A DNA stretch of 64,000 nt from Variovorax paradoxus. Its GTDB lineage: Bacteria; Pseudomonadota; Gammaproteobacteria; Burkholderiales; Burkholderiaceae_C. Positions 26,882 to 35,558 of this stretch are shown piece by piece (position 1 is the first letter of the stretch; each line of letters opens with the position of its first letter). A program made the position numbers and the translations under genes. A model generated the notes under the pieces. The model worked only from the letters and a program-made list of their open reading frames with translations, made no database searches and was not told the DNA's origin. The stretch lies in the NCBI RefSeq assembly GCF_018614915.1, contig NZ_JAGGNU010000020.1:62001-126000 (forward strand), in the 5' to 3' direction.

Positions 26882-28093
26882 ATGCACGTGTGTGTGCTGG
26901 GAGCCGGCATCGTGGGCCTGGCCACCGCCTGGCAGTTGAACCGGCAAGGGTTCGAAGTGAGCGTGATCGACCATGCCGCGCCGGGCGCCGGTGCGAGCGG
27001 CGGCAACGGCGCCCAGTTGAGCTACTCGTACGTGCAGCCGCTGGCCGACCCTTCGATCTGGAAACAGCTGCCCAAGCTGCTGTTCTCGCCCTCCTCCCCG
27101 CTCAAGCTGCGGCCGCAGCTCGACCCGCTGCAATGGCGCTGGGGCCTGGCCTTCCTGGCGGCATGCAACGGGCGAAGCTCGCAGGACACCACGGCGCGGC
27201 TGCTGGCCCTGGCCGCGCAAAGCCGCAGCGCCTTCGAGGAGATGTTGGCCGACGTGGCACCCGATTGCGACTTCAGCGCCACCGGCAAACTGGTGCTCTA
27301 CGGCAGTGCCGAAGCGCTGGCAGGCGCACGCCGGCAGCTCGATCTGCAGCGGGCGATGGGCAGCGAGCAGCGCCTCGTCACGCCCGAGGAGTGCATCGCC
27401 ATCGAACCCGCGCTGGCCGGCTACCGCGCCCGAATGGCCGGCGCCATCCATACGCCGAGCGAGTGCGCCGCAGACTGCCTCAAGGTCTGCGTCGAACTCG
27501 AGCGCGCGCTGCGTGCGCGCGGCGTGCGCTTCATGCTGGGCACCGAGGTGCGCGGCTTCGATGTTCGCAAGGCCCGCGTGGCCGCGGTCCGGACCGACGC
27601 AGGCGACGTGCAGGCCGATGCCTTCGTCATGGCACTGGGCACTGCCTCGCACCGGCTCGGCCGTCAACTGGGCGCCTACCTGCCGGTCTATCCGCTCAAG
27701 GGCTACAGCATCACGGTCGACGTCGATCCGGCGCCCGGCGCCGCACCACGGGTGAGCGTGACCGACAGCGCGCGCAAGGTGGTGTTCGCGCGCATCGGCT
27801 CGCGGCTGCGGGTGGCGGGCATGGCCGAGCTCGTGGGGCACGATGCGAGCATCCCCGCCACGCGCATCGAAACGCTGGCCGAGGCCACGCGTGCCGTATT
27901 TCCGCAGGCCAGCCGCCTGGAGGCGCTGCATCCCTGGACCGGCATGCGCCCAGCCACGCCGACCGGCGTACCGATCATCGGCCGCCTGGCGAAGGCACCC
28001 GCGAACATGCTGTTCAACACCGGGCACGGGGCGCTGGGCTTCACGCTGGCTTTCGGCTCGGCTCTGCGGGTCTGGCAGGCGCTGCGCCCCTAA
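26882..28093 (+). CDS. D-amino acid dehydrogenase (DadA-like FAD oxidoreductase)
   Basis: Flavoprotein of 403 residues that oxidises D-amino acids to 2-oxo acids, feeding electrons to the membrane chain. The N-terminal dinucleotide fold reads 'VLGAGIVGLATAWQLNRQGF'. Family landmarks include 'SGGNGAQLSYSYVQPLADP', 'YPLKGYSITVDV', 'WTGMRPATPTGVPIIG' and 'NTGHGALGFTLAFGSA'. A strong AGGAAGGAG site precedes the ATG. Divergent from the racemase/binding-protein genes and converging on a LysR regulator gene that overlaps its stop by four bases. Confidence 0.93.
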   Translation: MHVCVLGAGIVGLATAWQLNRQGFEVSVIDHAAPGAGASGGNGAQLSYSYVQPLADPSIWKQLPKLLFSPSSPLKLRPQLDPLQWRWGLAFLAACNGRSSQDTTARLLALAAQSRSAFEEMLADVAPDCDFSATGKLVLYGSAEALAGARRQLDLQRAMGSEQRLVTPEECIAIEPALAGYRARMAGAIHTPSECAADCLKVCVELERALRARGVRFMLGTEVRGFDVRKARVAAVRTDAGDVQADAFVMALGTASHRLGRQLGAYLPVYPLKGYSITVDVDPAPGAAPRVSVTDSARKVVFARIGSRLRVAGMAELVGHDASIPATRIETLAEATRAVFPQASRLEALHPWTGMRPATPTGVPIIGRLAKAPANMLFNTGHGALGFTLAFGSALRVWQALRP

Positions 28094-28992
28094 CCCATTC
28101 CCTCGATCGCCTCGCGCATGCAGCGCGTGATGCCGCGCACCGCCACCGAGTCGGGCCGGTCCGCGAAGCGCAGCGCGCGGATCGGCACCGGAATGTGCGG
28201 CTCCAGCGTCAGCACGTCGACCTTGGCGCGGTCGGCCGAGCTCGCCGTGCAGCCGTCGACCAGCGCAACGCCGAGCCCGTGATGCGCCATCGCCAGCGCC
28301 GCGTGGTAGGTCTGCACCGTGACCACCGCCTGCTGGAAGCCGACGCCGGCCTGCCGGCAGGCCTGGCTCAGGCTGGTGCCGACGGGATCGCGGCTGTCGA
28401 GTCCGACCACCGGCAGGCTGACCAGGTCGTGCAGCGCCGCCGAGCCGTTGCGCACCAGCGCGCGCGGCAACATGCCCTTGGGCGCGATGCACACCATGCG
28501 GCTGTCGGCCAGCGTCTCCTGCGTGAGCGAGGGGTGGACCGCGGGACTGAAGGCAAAGCCCACGTCGGCCTCCTGCCGCAGCAGGGCCGACATGATCTGC
28601 GGCGAGTGCAGCGATTCCACCGTGACGGCGATGCCCGGATGCTTCTGGCGGAAGGTCTTGAGCGCGCGCGGCAGCACCTCGTAGCTGAGCGCGAGCACGG
28701 TGAGGATGCGCAGTTCGCCCACGTCGCTGGCGTGGCGCAGGTTGGCGGCCAGCCGCTGCACCTCGTCGAGCTGCGCGAACAGCCGCTCGATGTGCGGATA
28801 GAGCGCCAGCGCCTCGGTGGTCGGTGTGAGCCGCCCCTTGGCGCGCTGGAACAGCGCAAAGCCGAGCTGTATCTCGGCATGCTGCAGCGTGCGGCTGACC
28901 GCCGGCTGCGTGATGTTGATGAGCCGCGCCGCCGCGCTCACGCTGCCGGTGAGCATGATGGCGTTGAAGACTTCGATGTGGCGCAGGCGCAT
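28090..28992 (-). CDS. LysR-family transcriptional regulator
   Basis: Regulator of 300 residues. The N-terminal helix-turn-helix reads 'LRHIEVFNAIMLTGSVSAAA' then 'RLINITQPAVSRTLQHAE', and the substrate-binding domain follows from about residue 90 ('ELRILTVLALSYEVLPRALK'). The pattern is close to regulators of amino-acid or opine catabolism such as the NocR/OccR group (inference). Its stop overlaps that of the DadA-like gene tail to tail. The likely targets are the surrounding amino-acid genes, or the M20 peptidase gene 12 bases upstream on the same strand. Confidence 0.9.
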   Translation of the reverse strand: MRLRHIEVFNAIMLTGSVSAAARLINITQPAVSRTLQHAEIQLGFALFQRAKGRLTPTTEALALYPHIERLFAQLDEVQRLAANLRHASDVGELRILTVLALSYEVLPRALKTFRQKHPGIAVTVESLHSPQIMSALLRQEADVGFAFSPAVHPSLTQETLADSRMVCIAPKGMLPRALVRNGSAALHDLVSLPVVGLDSRDPVGTSLSQACRQAGVGFQQAVVTVQTYHAALAMAHHGLGVALVDGCTASSADRAKVDVLTLEPHIPVPIRALRFADRPDSVAVRGITRCMREAIEGMG

Positions 28993-29004
28993 CGAAGAAG
29001 AGGC

Positions 29005-30294
29005 CTAGTTCCCGACCTTGTCGCGCGAGATGTCCATGATCATGCGTGCCGCCAGGTAGAGCCGCGGCTCGATAGAGTCGATCAGCACGTACTCGGCATC
29101 GGCCGAGTGCGCGCCGAAGCCTTGCAGGCCGAAGCGCTCCACCACCGGCGCCTTCGTCTTCAGTGCCGCGAAGGCGGCATCGGTGCCGCCGCCGGCGACC
29201 TTGTCGTCGGCGCCCAGATTGCGACCGAGCTCCTTGTAGACCTGTTGCGCATGGCTGGCCAGCGCACGCGAGGCGTCGGTGGCCTCCAGCGGCGGACGAC
29301 GGCGCTCGAACTTCATCTCGACCTTCGCCTCGGGGATGAGCTGCTTCTTCACGCGCTCCTGCACCTGCTTCTCGATGCGGTCGTAGTCGCCGACCTTCAG
29401 CACGCGCACGTCGGCGCCGGCGCTGGCCGCAGCCGGGATCACGTTGCGGTTGCTGCCGGACTTGGAGATGGTCCAGTTCATCTTCAGGCCGGTGGCAGGA
29501 TCGGACAGGTCGCGCATCTGGAGGATCTGGTGCGAGAGCTCGTACAGCGCATTCACGCCCAGCTCGGGCGCCGAGCCCGCGTGCGATGCCTTGCCCGTGA
29601 CGTTGAGCGACACCGAGGCGATGCCCGCGGTGGCGAGCGACAGCTTGTCTTCCTTGACGGATGCGCCTTCGTAGGACATCACCACGTCGTGCTCGCCGCC
29701 CAGCCGCGTGATGAGATTGCGCGAACCGGGCGAGCTGATTTCCTCGTCGCCGTTGATGAGCACGGTGAGCGTGCCGTACTCCTTGAAGTTCAGTGCCTTG
29801 AGCAACGCGACGGCGTGGGTGATGACCGCGACGCCCTGCTTGTCGTCGGCGATGCCGAGGCCGTAGGCCTTGTCGCCTTCGATGCGGAAGGGCTGCTTGT
29901 TCAGCATGCCGATCTGGTAGACCGTGTCCATGTGCGCGATCAGCATGATCTTCTTGCTGCCGGTTCCCTTGAAGGTGGCGCGCACGACCTTGCCGATCTT
30001 CTCCGGCGTGTCTTCCATGCGGTAGGCATCGGCCGTGGGATCGATCAGTTCGACCTGGCCACCGAGCGCCTTGAACTTGTCGGCGATCAGGATGGCGATC
30101 TTGTCCAGGCCTTCGAGATCGCGGCTGCCGGACTCGATCGAGACCAGCTGCTTGAGGGTTTCGAGCAGCGCGGGTTTTTCCTTCGCGGCCAGCGTGGCGA
30201 TGCGTTCGTCTGGAGCAGCAAAGGCGCAGGCACAAGTTATGACGAGTGCGCCGGCCAAAAAGGTCTTGCGGGCGAAAATATTTGCGGTCTTCAT
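29005..30294 (-). CDS. M20-family metallopeptidase (glutamate carboxypeptidase type), exported
   Basis: Zinc peptidase of 429 residues, of the carboxypeptidase G2 type, which releases C-terminal glutamate. Signal peptide about residues 1-26 ('LVITCACAFAAP'). Metal and catalytic residues are visible in 'LIAHMDTVY', 'GLGIADDKQGVAV', 'LINGDEEISSPGSR' and 'VAGGGTDAAFAA'; the dimerisation domain includes 'GKASHAGSAPELGVNA'. Upstream lies a GC-rich repeat and polA. Next to the amino-acid genes it suggests capture of glutamate from peptides or folates (inference). Confidence 0.92.
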   Translation of the reverse strand: MKTANIFARKTFLAGALVITCACAFAAPDERIATLAAKEKPALLETLKQLVSIESGSRDLEGLDKIAILIADKFKALGGQVELIDPTADAYRMEDTPEKIGKVVRATFKGTGSKKIMLIAHMDTVYQIGMLNKQPFRIEGDKAYGLGIADDKQGVAVITHAVALLKALNFKEYGTLTVLINGDEEISSPGSRNLITRLGGEHDVVMSYEGASVKEDKLSLATAGIASVSLNVTGKASHAGSAPELGVNALYELSHQILQMRDLSDPATGLKMNWTISKSGSNRNVIPAAASAGADVRVLKVGDYDRIEKQVQERVKKQLIPEAKVEMKFERRRPPLEATDASRALASHAQQVYKELGRNLGADDKVAGGGTDAAFAALKTKAPVVERFGLQGFGAHSADAEYVLIDSIEPRLYLAARMIMDISRDKVGN

Positions 30295-30329
30295 TCGTTG
30301 GCAGCCTGTCTGAAGGCAAAGGGGTTGAT

Positions 30330-30421
30330 CCAGGAACACCGCGGAACCGGCTTTGCCGGGCCGCTGGTGTTGCCCCCGGTGAGGGGGTGGAAGGCTACAC
30401 GGAGTGAGCCGACCTGGGGGA
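30330..30421. repeat. REP-like GC-rich multi-hairpin intergenic repeat
   Basis: The space between the peptidase gene and polA holds three hairpins in a row: GCGG-CCGGC / GCCGG-CCGC (30341-30364), CCCCC-GGTGA-GGGGG (30373-30387), and an imperfect GGCT...AGCC repeat near 30393-30410. From memory it matches a repeat found many times between genes in Variovorax and relatives. It may also act as the polA terminator or an mRNA 3' stabiliser. Confidence 0.6.
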
Positions 30422-30427
30422 GAGCCA

Positions 30428-33220
30428 TCAATGTGCCTTGTCCCAATTCGGGCCAAAGCCGATTTCGGCCAGGAGCGGAACCTTGAGCGCCGCCACCCCG
30501 GCCATGAGTCGAGGGATCTCGGTGCGGACCCACTCGACTTCGTCTTCGGGCACTTCGAACACCAGTTCGTCGTGCACCTGCATGATCATCTTCGTACGCC
30601 GCTGCTCGGCATCGAGCACCTCCTGCACCTTCACCATGCTGAGCTTGATGAGGTCGGCCGCGGTGCCCTGCATGGGCGCGTTGATCGCCGCGCGCTCGGC
30701 ACCGCCGCGCCGCGGCCCGTTCGGCGAATTGATCTCGGGCAGGTAGAGGCGGCGGCCGAACACGGTCTCGACATAGCCCTTCTGCTTGGCAAGCGCCTTG
30801 GTTTCGTCCATGTAGACCTTCACGCCCGGATAGCGCGCGAAATAGCGGTCGATGTAGGAGGCCGCCGCCTTGGTCTCGATGCCCAGGTTGCGAGCGAGGC
30901 CGAAGCTGCTCATGCCGTAGATCAGCCCGAAGTTGATGACCTTCGCATAGCGCCGCTGCTCGCTCGACACCTGGTCGACCGCCGCGCCGAAGACTTCGGC
31001 CGCGGTCGCACGATGCACGTCGATCCCTTCGGTGAAGGCGCGCAGGAGCGACTCGTCGCCGCTGATGTGGGCCATGATGCGCAGCTCGATCTGCGAGTAG
31101 TCGGAGCTCGCGATCACGCTGCCCGCCGGCGCCACGAAGGCCTCGCGCACGCGCCGGCCCTCGGCGGTGCGGATCGGGATGTTCTGCAGGTTGGGGTCGT
31201 TGCTCGACAGCCGGCCGGTTACCGCCACGGCCTGCGCATAGTGCGTGTGAACGCGACCCGAGCGCGGATTGGCCAGTTGCCCGAGCTTGTCGGTGTAGGT
31301 GCCCTTGAGCTTGGAAAGGCCGCGGTGCTCGAGGATCTTGGCCGGCAGCGGAAAGTCCTCGGCCAGTTTCTCCAGCACCTCTTCGTCGGTGCTCGGCGCC
31401 CCGCTCGGCGTCTTCTTGACCACCGGCAGGCCCAGCTTGGTGAAGAACACCTCGCCGATCTGCTTGGGCGAGCCGAGATTGAAGGGCTGGCCCGCCAGCT
31501 CGTAGGCTTCCTGCTCCAGCGCCATGATCCGCTTGCCGAGCTCGTTGCTCTGCACCGAGAGCATCGGCGCATCGATCAGCACACCGTTGCGCTCGACGCG
31601 GTAGAGCGCCTCGCTGGAAGCCATCTCCAGCTCGTAGACGAAGCGCAGCTTCTCGTCGGCCTGGAGCCTCGGCCACAGCGCGAGGTGCACGTCCAGCGTC
31701 TGGTCGGAGTCTTCGCAGGAGTACTCGGCGGCCTTCTCGATCGAGACCTGGCTGAACGAGATCTGGTGTGCGCCCTTGCCGCAGAGGTCTTCGTAGTCGA
31801 TGCCGCTGCGGCCCAGGTGCCGCTCCGCCAGGCTGGCCAGGCCGTGCGGCTTGTGGACCTCGAGCACGTAGCTTTGCAGCATGGTGTCGTGCGCATAGCC
31901 CCGCACCTCGATGCCATGGTTGGCGAACACGTGGCGGTCGTACTTGACGTGCTGCCCGAGCTTCTTCTTCGTGCCGTCCTCGAGCCAGGGCTTGAGCCTG
32001 GCGAGCACTTCATCGCGCGGCAGCTGGGCCGGCGCGTCGGGATAGTTGTGGGCCACCGGAACGTAGGCCGCCTCGCCGGGCTCCACGCTGAAGCTGATGC
32101 CCACGATCTCGGCGCGCACTTCGTCGAGCGAGGTGGTTTCGGTGTCGATCGCGACCAGCTCGGCAGCCTGGAGCTTCGCGAGCCAGGTGTCGAAGGCTTC
32201 CCAGGTCATGAGAGTGTCGTAGGCCAGGTTGGAAGCCTTGGCCGCGGCCTCGAAACCCGGTTCGTCGAACAGGCCGGTGCCGCCTTCCGGGCCTTTCTTC
32301 TTCTTGTTCTCCTCGATCAGTTCGGGCGAGACCTCGTGCGCCTCCAGCGTCTTCACGAGGCTCTTGAATCCGTACTTCTCGTAGAAGGTCTTCAGCTCGT
32401 CGACCTGCTGCGCGCCGATGGCGATGGCATCCAGCGACGGCAGGCCGCTGACGTGGCCGTCGAGCTCGCAGTCGGTGCGAATGGTCACAAGGCGCCTGCC
32501 CTGGGGCAGCCAGTCGAGGGCCTTGCGCAGGTTCTCGCCGGCCTGGCCCTTCACCTCGCCGGCGCGTGCGACCAGCGCATCGAGCGAGCCATATTCGAGC
32601 AGCCACTTGGCGGCCGTCTTCGGGCCGACCTTCTCCACGCCGGGCACGTTGTCGACGCTGTCGCCCACCAGCGTCTGATAGTCGACCATCAGGCCGGGCG
32701 GCACGCCGAATTCGGCCGTCACGCCCGCCACGTCGCGCTTCTTGCCGCTCATGGTGTCGATGATGGTGACGTGCTCGTCGACCAGCTGGCTCAGATCCTT
32801 GTCGCCGCTGGAGACGATCACCTCGATGCGCTGGTTCGCCGCCGTCCGGGCCAAGGTGCCGATCACGTCGTCGGCCTCGATATCGGGTACGCACAGCACC
32901 GGCCAGCCGAGCAGCTTGACCACCTCGAGGATCGGCCCGACCTGGCTGCGCAGATCGTCGGGCATCGGCGAGCGGTTGGCCTTGTACTGCGGGTACCAGT
33001 CGTCGCGAAAGGTCTTTCCGGGCGCATCGAACACACAGGCCGCGTAGTCGGCCCGCACCTCGCGGCGCAGGGCCTGCATCATGTTGATCATGCCGCGGAT
33101 GGCGCCCGTGGCAGGGCTGCTCGCATCGCCCGGCACGGCGCGCAGATCGGGCATTGCATGAAAGGCGCGGTAGAGATAGCTCGAACCATCGACGAGCAGC
33201 AGCGTTTTCTTGTCGGTCAT
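30428..33220 (-). CDS. polA: DNA polymerase I
   Basis: Repair and Okazaki-fragment polymerase of 930 residues with three domains: 5'-nuclease (residues 1-300; 'LLLVDGSSYLYRAFHAMPDL'), 3'-5' exonuclease (about 330-520; 'VAIDTETTSLDEV') and polymerase (about 550-930; 'SSDYSQIELRIMAHISGDE', 'RRYAKVINFGLIYGMSSFGL', 'QVHDELVFEVPEDE'). Exonuclease acidic residues are present, so proofreading is probably active. I start at MTDKKTLLL; an ATG three codons earlier is also possible. Divergent from the DUF2782 gene. Confidence 0.97.
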   Translation of the reverse strand: MTDKKTLLLVDGSSYLYRAFHAMPDLRAVPGDASSPATGAIRGMINMMQALRREVRADYAACVFDAPGKTFRDDWYPQYKANRSPMPDDLRSQVGPILEVVKLLGWPVLCVPDIEADDVIGTLARTAANQRIEVIVSSGDKDLSQLVDEHVTIIDTMSGKKRDVAGVTAEFGVPPGLMVDYQTLVGDSVDNVPGVEKVGPKTAAKWLLEYGSLDALVARAGEVKGQAGENLRKALDWLPQGRRLVTIRTDCELDGHVSGLPSLDAIAIGAQQVDELKTFYEKYGFKSLVKTLEAHEVSPELIEENKKKKGPEGGTGLFDEPGFEAAAKASNLAYDTLMTWEAFDTWLAKLQAAELVAIDTETTSLDEVRAEIVGISFSVEPGEAAYVPVAHNYPDAPAQLPRDEVLARLKPWLEDGTKKKLGQHVKYDRHVFANHGIEVRGYAHDTMLQSYVLEVHKPHGLASLAERHLGRSGIDYEDLCGKGAHQISFSQVSIEKAAEYSCEDSDQTLDVHLALWPRLQADEKLRFVYELEMASSEALYRVERNGVLIDAPMLSVQSNELGKRIMALEQEAYELAGQPFNLGSPKQIGEVFFTKLGLPVVKKTPSGAPSTDEEVLEKLAEDFPLPAKILEHRGLSKLKGTYTDKLGQLANPRSGRVHTHYAQAVAVTGRLSSNDPNLQNIPIRTAEGRRVREAFVAPAGSVIASSDYSQIELRIMAHISGDESLLRAFTEGIDVHRATAAEVFGAAVDQVSSEQRRYAKVINFGLIYGMSSFGLARNLGIETKAAASYIDRYFARYPGVKVYMDETKALAKQKGYVETVFGRRLYLPEINSPNGPRRGGAERAAINAPMQGTAADLIKLSMVKVQEVLDAEQRRTKMIMQVHDELVFEVPEDEVEWVRTEIPRLMAGVAALKVPLLAEIGFGPNWDKAH

Positions 33221-33319
33221 CCGGAGCATTTTGCCGTGCCGGGCGCGGGCTCCCGCACGACGGGGAAGATCGCCGCCGGCTTACACCTGTCGCGGAGGGT
33301 GGCGCCTACAATCCTGATC

Positions 33320-33676
33320 ATGTCTTCCCCCACTCTTCTGTTCGTTCGCGGCGCCCTGCTGGCCGCCCTGGCCTGCGCGGCACCGCTGGCCGCCGTTCAC
33401 GCCCAGAGCGCACCGCCGCCCGAAACCCAGCAGGGCCGGGAACAGGCCTCGCCGCGCCAGAACCAGAAGATCGAGCACATCCGCGTCGAAGACAGCGGCG
33501 CCACCGTCGACGAAGTGCGCTACGGCGGACAGACCCAGAGCATCACCGTGCAACCGAAGGCCAACGTGCCCTCTTACGAAGTGCTGCCGAACTATGGCGG
33601 ACGCGACCGACAGGGCCAGTCCGAAACCGGCACCGGCGGCAATGGCCCGCGGGTCTGGAACGTGCTCAAGTTCTGA
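33320..33676 (+). CDS. DUF2782 periplasmic protein
   Basis: Predicted secreted protein of 118 residues with a signal peptide (about residues 1-28, 'APLAAVHAQS'), a Gln/Pro/Arg-rich linker and a DUF2782 core ('EHIRVEDSGATVDEVRYGGQ' and 'TVQPKANVPSYEVLP'). Function is unknown. In Burkholderiales this small gene usually sits between polA and thrB, as here, which supports the call. The gap to the next start is seven bases. Confidence 0.88.
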   Translation: MSSPTLLFVRGALLAALACAAPLAAVHAQSAPPPETQQGREQASPRQNQKIEHIRVEDSGATVDEVRYGGQTQSITVQPKANVPSYEVLPNYGGRDRQGQSETGTGGNGPRVWNVLKF

Positions 33677-33683
33677 GCGCGCG

Positions 33684-34727
33684 GTGGCGGTCTTCACAGA
33701 AGTCGGGTTCGACGAAGCCGATGCGCTGGTGCAGCGCCTCGGCCTGGGGCCGCTTGCCGCGCTTCGGGGCATCGAGGGCGGCATCGAGAACACCAACTAC
33801 TTCGCAAGCACAGCGTCGGGCGAATTCGTCCTGACGCTGTTCGAACGCCTCGGGGCGCAGCAGTTGCCTTATTACCTTTGCCTGATGAAGCACCTGGCGG
33901 CGCGCGGCATTCCGGTGCCCGAACCGGTGGCCGATCCGGCCGTGGCGCCGCCCGACGGCCATGCGCTGTCCATTCCCGCCAACGCGCCCTGCGAGTTTCT
34001 GCACACCGTGGCCGGCAAGCCGGCGGCCCTGGTGCAGCGGCTCCGGGGCAAAAGCGAGCTGGCGCCGGCGGCCGCGCATTGCGCCGAACTGGGCCGCCTC
34101 CTGGCACGCATGCATCTCGCCGCGCGCGACTTTCCGCGCATGCAGCCCAACCTGCGCGGCCTGCGCTGGTGGAACGACACCACGCCAGTGGTGCTGCCCT
34201 ACCTCGAGCTCCCGCAAGCCGCCCTCTTGCAGAGAGAGCTCGCCTACCAGAACCATATCGCCCAGTCCTCGGCCTACGCCGCCCTGCCGTGCGGCCCGGT
34301 GCATGCCGATCTGTTCCGCGACAACGCGATGTTCGACACCGACAGCGCGACGCCGCGGCTGACCGGCGTTTTCGACTTCTATTTCGCCGGCACCGACAGC
34401 TGGCTGTTCGACCTCGCCGTCTGCCTGAACGACTGGGCGATCGACCTGCAGAGCGGCCGGCACGATGCCGTCCGCGCCGACGCCTTGCTGGCTGCGTATG
34501 CCACCGTCCGGCCCCTGACGGGCGCAGAGCGCGCGCTGCTGCCGGCCATGCTGCGCGCGGCGGCGCTGCGCTTCTGGATTTCGCGGCTGTGGGACTTCCA
34601 CCTGCCACGGGAAGCGAGCATGCTCAAGGCCCATGACCCGACCCATTTCGAGCGTGTTCTGCGCCAGCGGGCACTCGCGCCGACCACGCTCTTTTCCTCG
34701 TTCGAAGCCGAACCCTTGGCCGCCTGA
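33684..34727 (+). CDS. thrB: Homoserine kinase (ThrB, APH-fold type)
   Basis: Phosphorylates homoserine in threonine synthesis. The 347-residue protein is the aminoglycoside-phosphotransferase-fold kind: 'GIEGGIENTNYFAS' at the nucleotide loop, 'VHADLFRDNAMFD' as the catalytic loop (Asp and Asn), and 'GVFDFYFAGTDSWLFDLAV' at the metal-binding Asp. The start is a GTG seven bases after the DUF2782 stop; the frame is open further upstream but that would overlap DUF2782. Confidence 0.95.
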   Translation: MAVFTEVGFDEADALVQRLGLGPLAALRGIEGGIENTNYFASTASGEFVLTLFERLGAQQLPYYLCLMKHLAARGIPVPEPVADPAVAPPDGHALSIPANAPCEFLHTVAGKPAALVQRLRGKSELAPAAAHCAELGRLLARMHLAARDFPRMQPNLRGLRWWNDTTPVVLPYLELPQAALLQRELAYQNHIAQSSAYAALPCGPVHADLFRDNAMFDTDSATPRLTGVFDFYFAGTDSWLFDLAVCLNDWAIDLQSGRHDAVRADALLAAYATVRPLTGAERALLPAMLRAAALRFWISRLWDFHLPREASMLKAHDPTHFERVLRQRALAPTTLFSSFEAEPLAA

Positions 34728-34736
34728 GCCAATCCC

Positions 34737-35540
34737 ATGAAACTGAATCTCGTGCCGGCGCGCACCGGCGCCGAATGGGTCCGCCTCGGGCTCAAGACCT
34801 TCTGGCGGCAGCCGCTCGCCTTCATCTCGCTGTTCTTCCTGTTCATGGCGGCGATCTCGATCGCTTCGCAGCTGCCCTTCATCGGCAGCGTGCTGGCGCC
34901 GATCCTGCTGCCCTTCATGACGCTCGGCCTGATGGTCGCGACCTCGGTCGCCCATGCCAACGACACGCAGAAGCCTACCGCGCCGGCCATGTTCGTCGCC
35001 GCCATGGCCGCCGTGCGCGCCAAATGGCGGCCGATGGTCGTGCTGGGCATCGTCTCGGCCGTCTATTTCGTCGTGGTCGTGCTTGCTTCGGCGCTGATCG
35101 ACGGCGGCCAGCTGGCGCGCGCCTACCTGCTGGACGAGACGCTCACACCCGAGATCGTCGGCAGCAGCGACTTCCAGACTGCGCGCTTGCTCGTCATGGC
35201 CCTCAACCTGCCGCTGTCGCTGGCGATGTGGCACGCGCCGGCGCTCGTGCACTGGCACCACGTCGAGCCGGTGAAGAGCCTGTTTTTCAGCCTGGTCGCG
35301 CTGTTCCGCAACTTTGGCGCCTATGCCATGTTCTGCCTGTCGTGGTTCGGCGTGTTCCTTGTCGCGGGCATCGGCATCGGTCTCTTGGCCACGGTGCTGG
35401 TGGGTGTCGGCGTGATCGGCATGGGCGACGGCGCTTCGGCCATCGGCGGCGCGCTGATGATCGGCAGCGCGCTGGTGCTGGCGGCGATGTCGCTGAGTTC
35501 GACCTGGTTCACCTTCCGGGACAGCTTCAACGCTGACTGA
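34737..35540 (+). CDS. BPSS1780-family membrane protein
   Basis: Integral membrane protein of 267 residues with about six hydrophobic segments (for example residues 27-45, 50-70, 103-122, 150-170, 195-222 and 230-255). The opening 'LVPARTGAEWVRLGLKTFWR' and 'QPLAFISLFFLFMA' are conserved in the BPSS1780 family, whose function is unknown. It lies nine bases downstream of thrB on the same strand, probably cotranscribed, and converges on uvrD. Confidence 0.85.
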   Translation: MKLNLVPARTGAEWVRLGLKTFWRQPLAFISLFFLFMAAISIASQLPFIGSVLAPILLPFMTLGLMVATSVAHANDTQKPTAPAMFVAAMAAVRAKWRPMVVLGIVSAVYFVVVVLASALIDGGQLARAYLLDETLTPEIVGSSDFQTARLLVMALNLPLSLAMWHAPALVHWHHVEPVKSLFFSLVALFRNFGAYAMFCLSWFGVFLVAGIGIGLLATVLVGVGVIGMGDGASAIGGALMIGSALVLAAMSLSSTWFTFRDSFNAD

Positions 35541-35558
35541 ATCTCGGAAGAACGGTAG

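Noticed and set aside
26852..30319. Very long minus-strand frame of 1155 codons across dadA, lysR and the peptidase
   Set aside because: The product is Arg/Ala/Gly-rich with no domain, and three recognised genes occupy the region in other frames.
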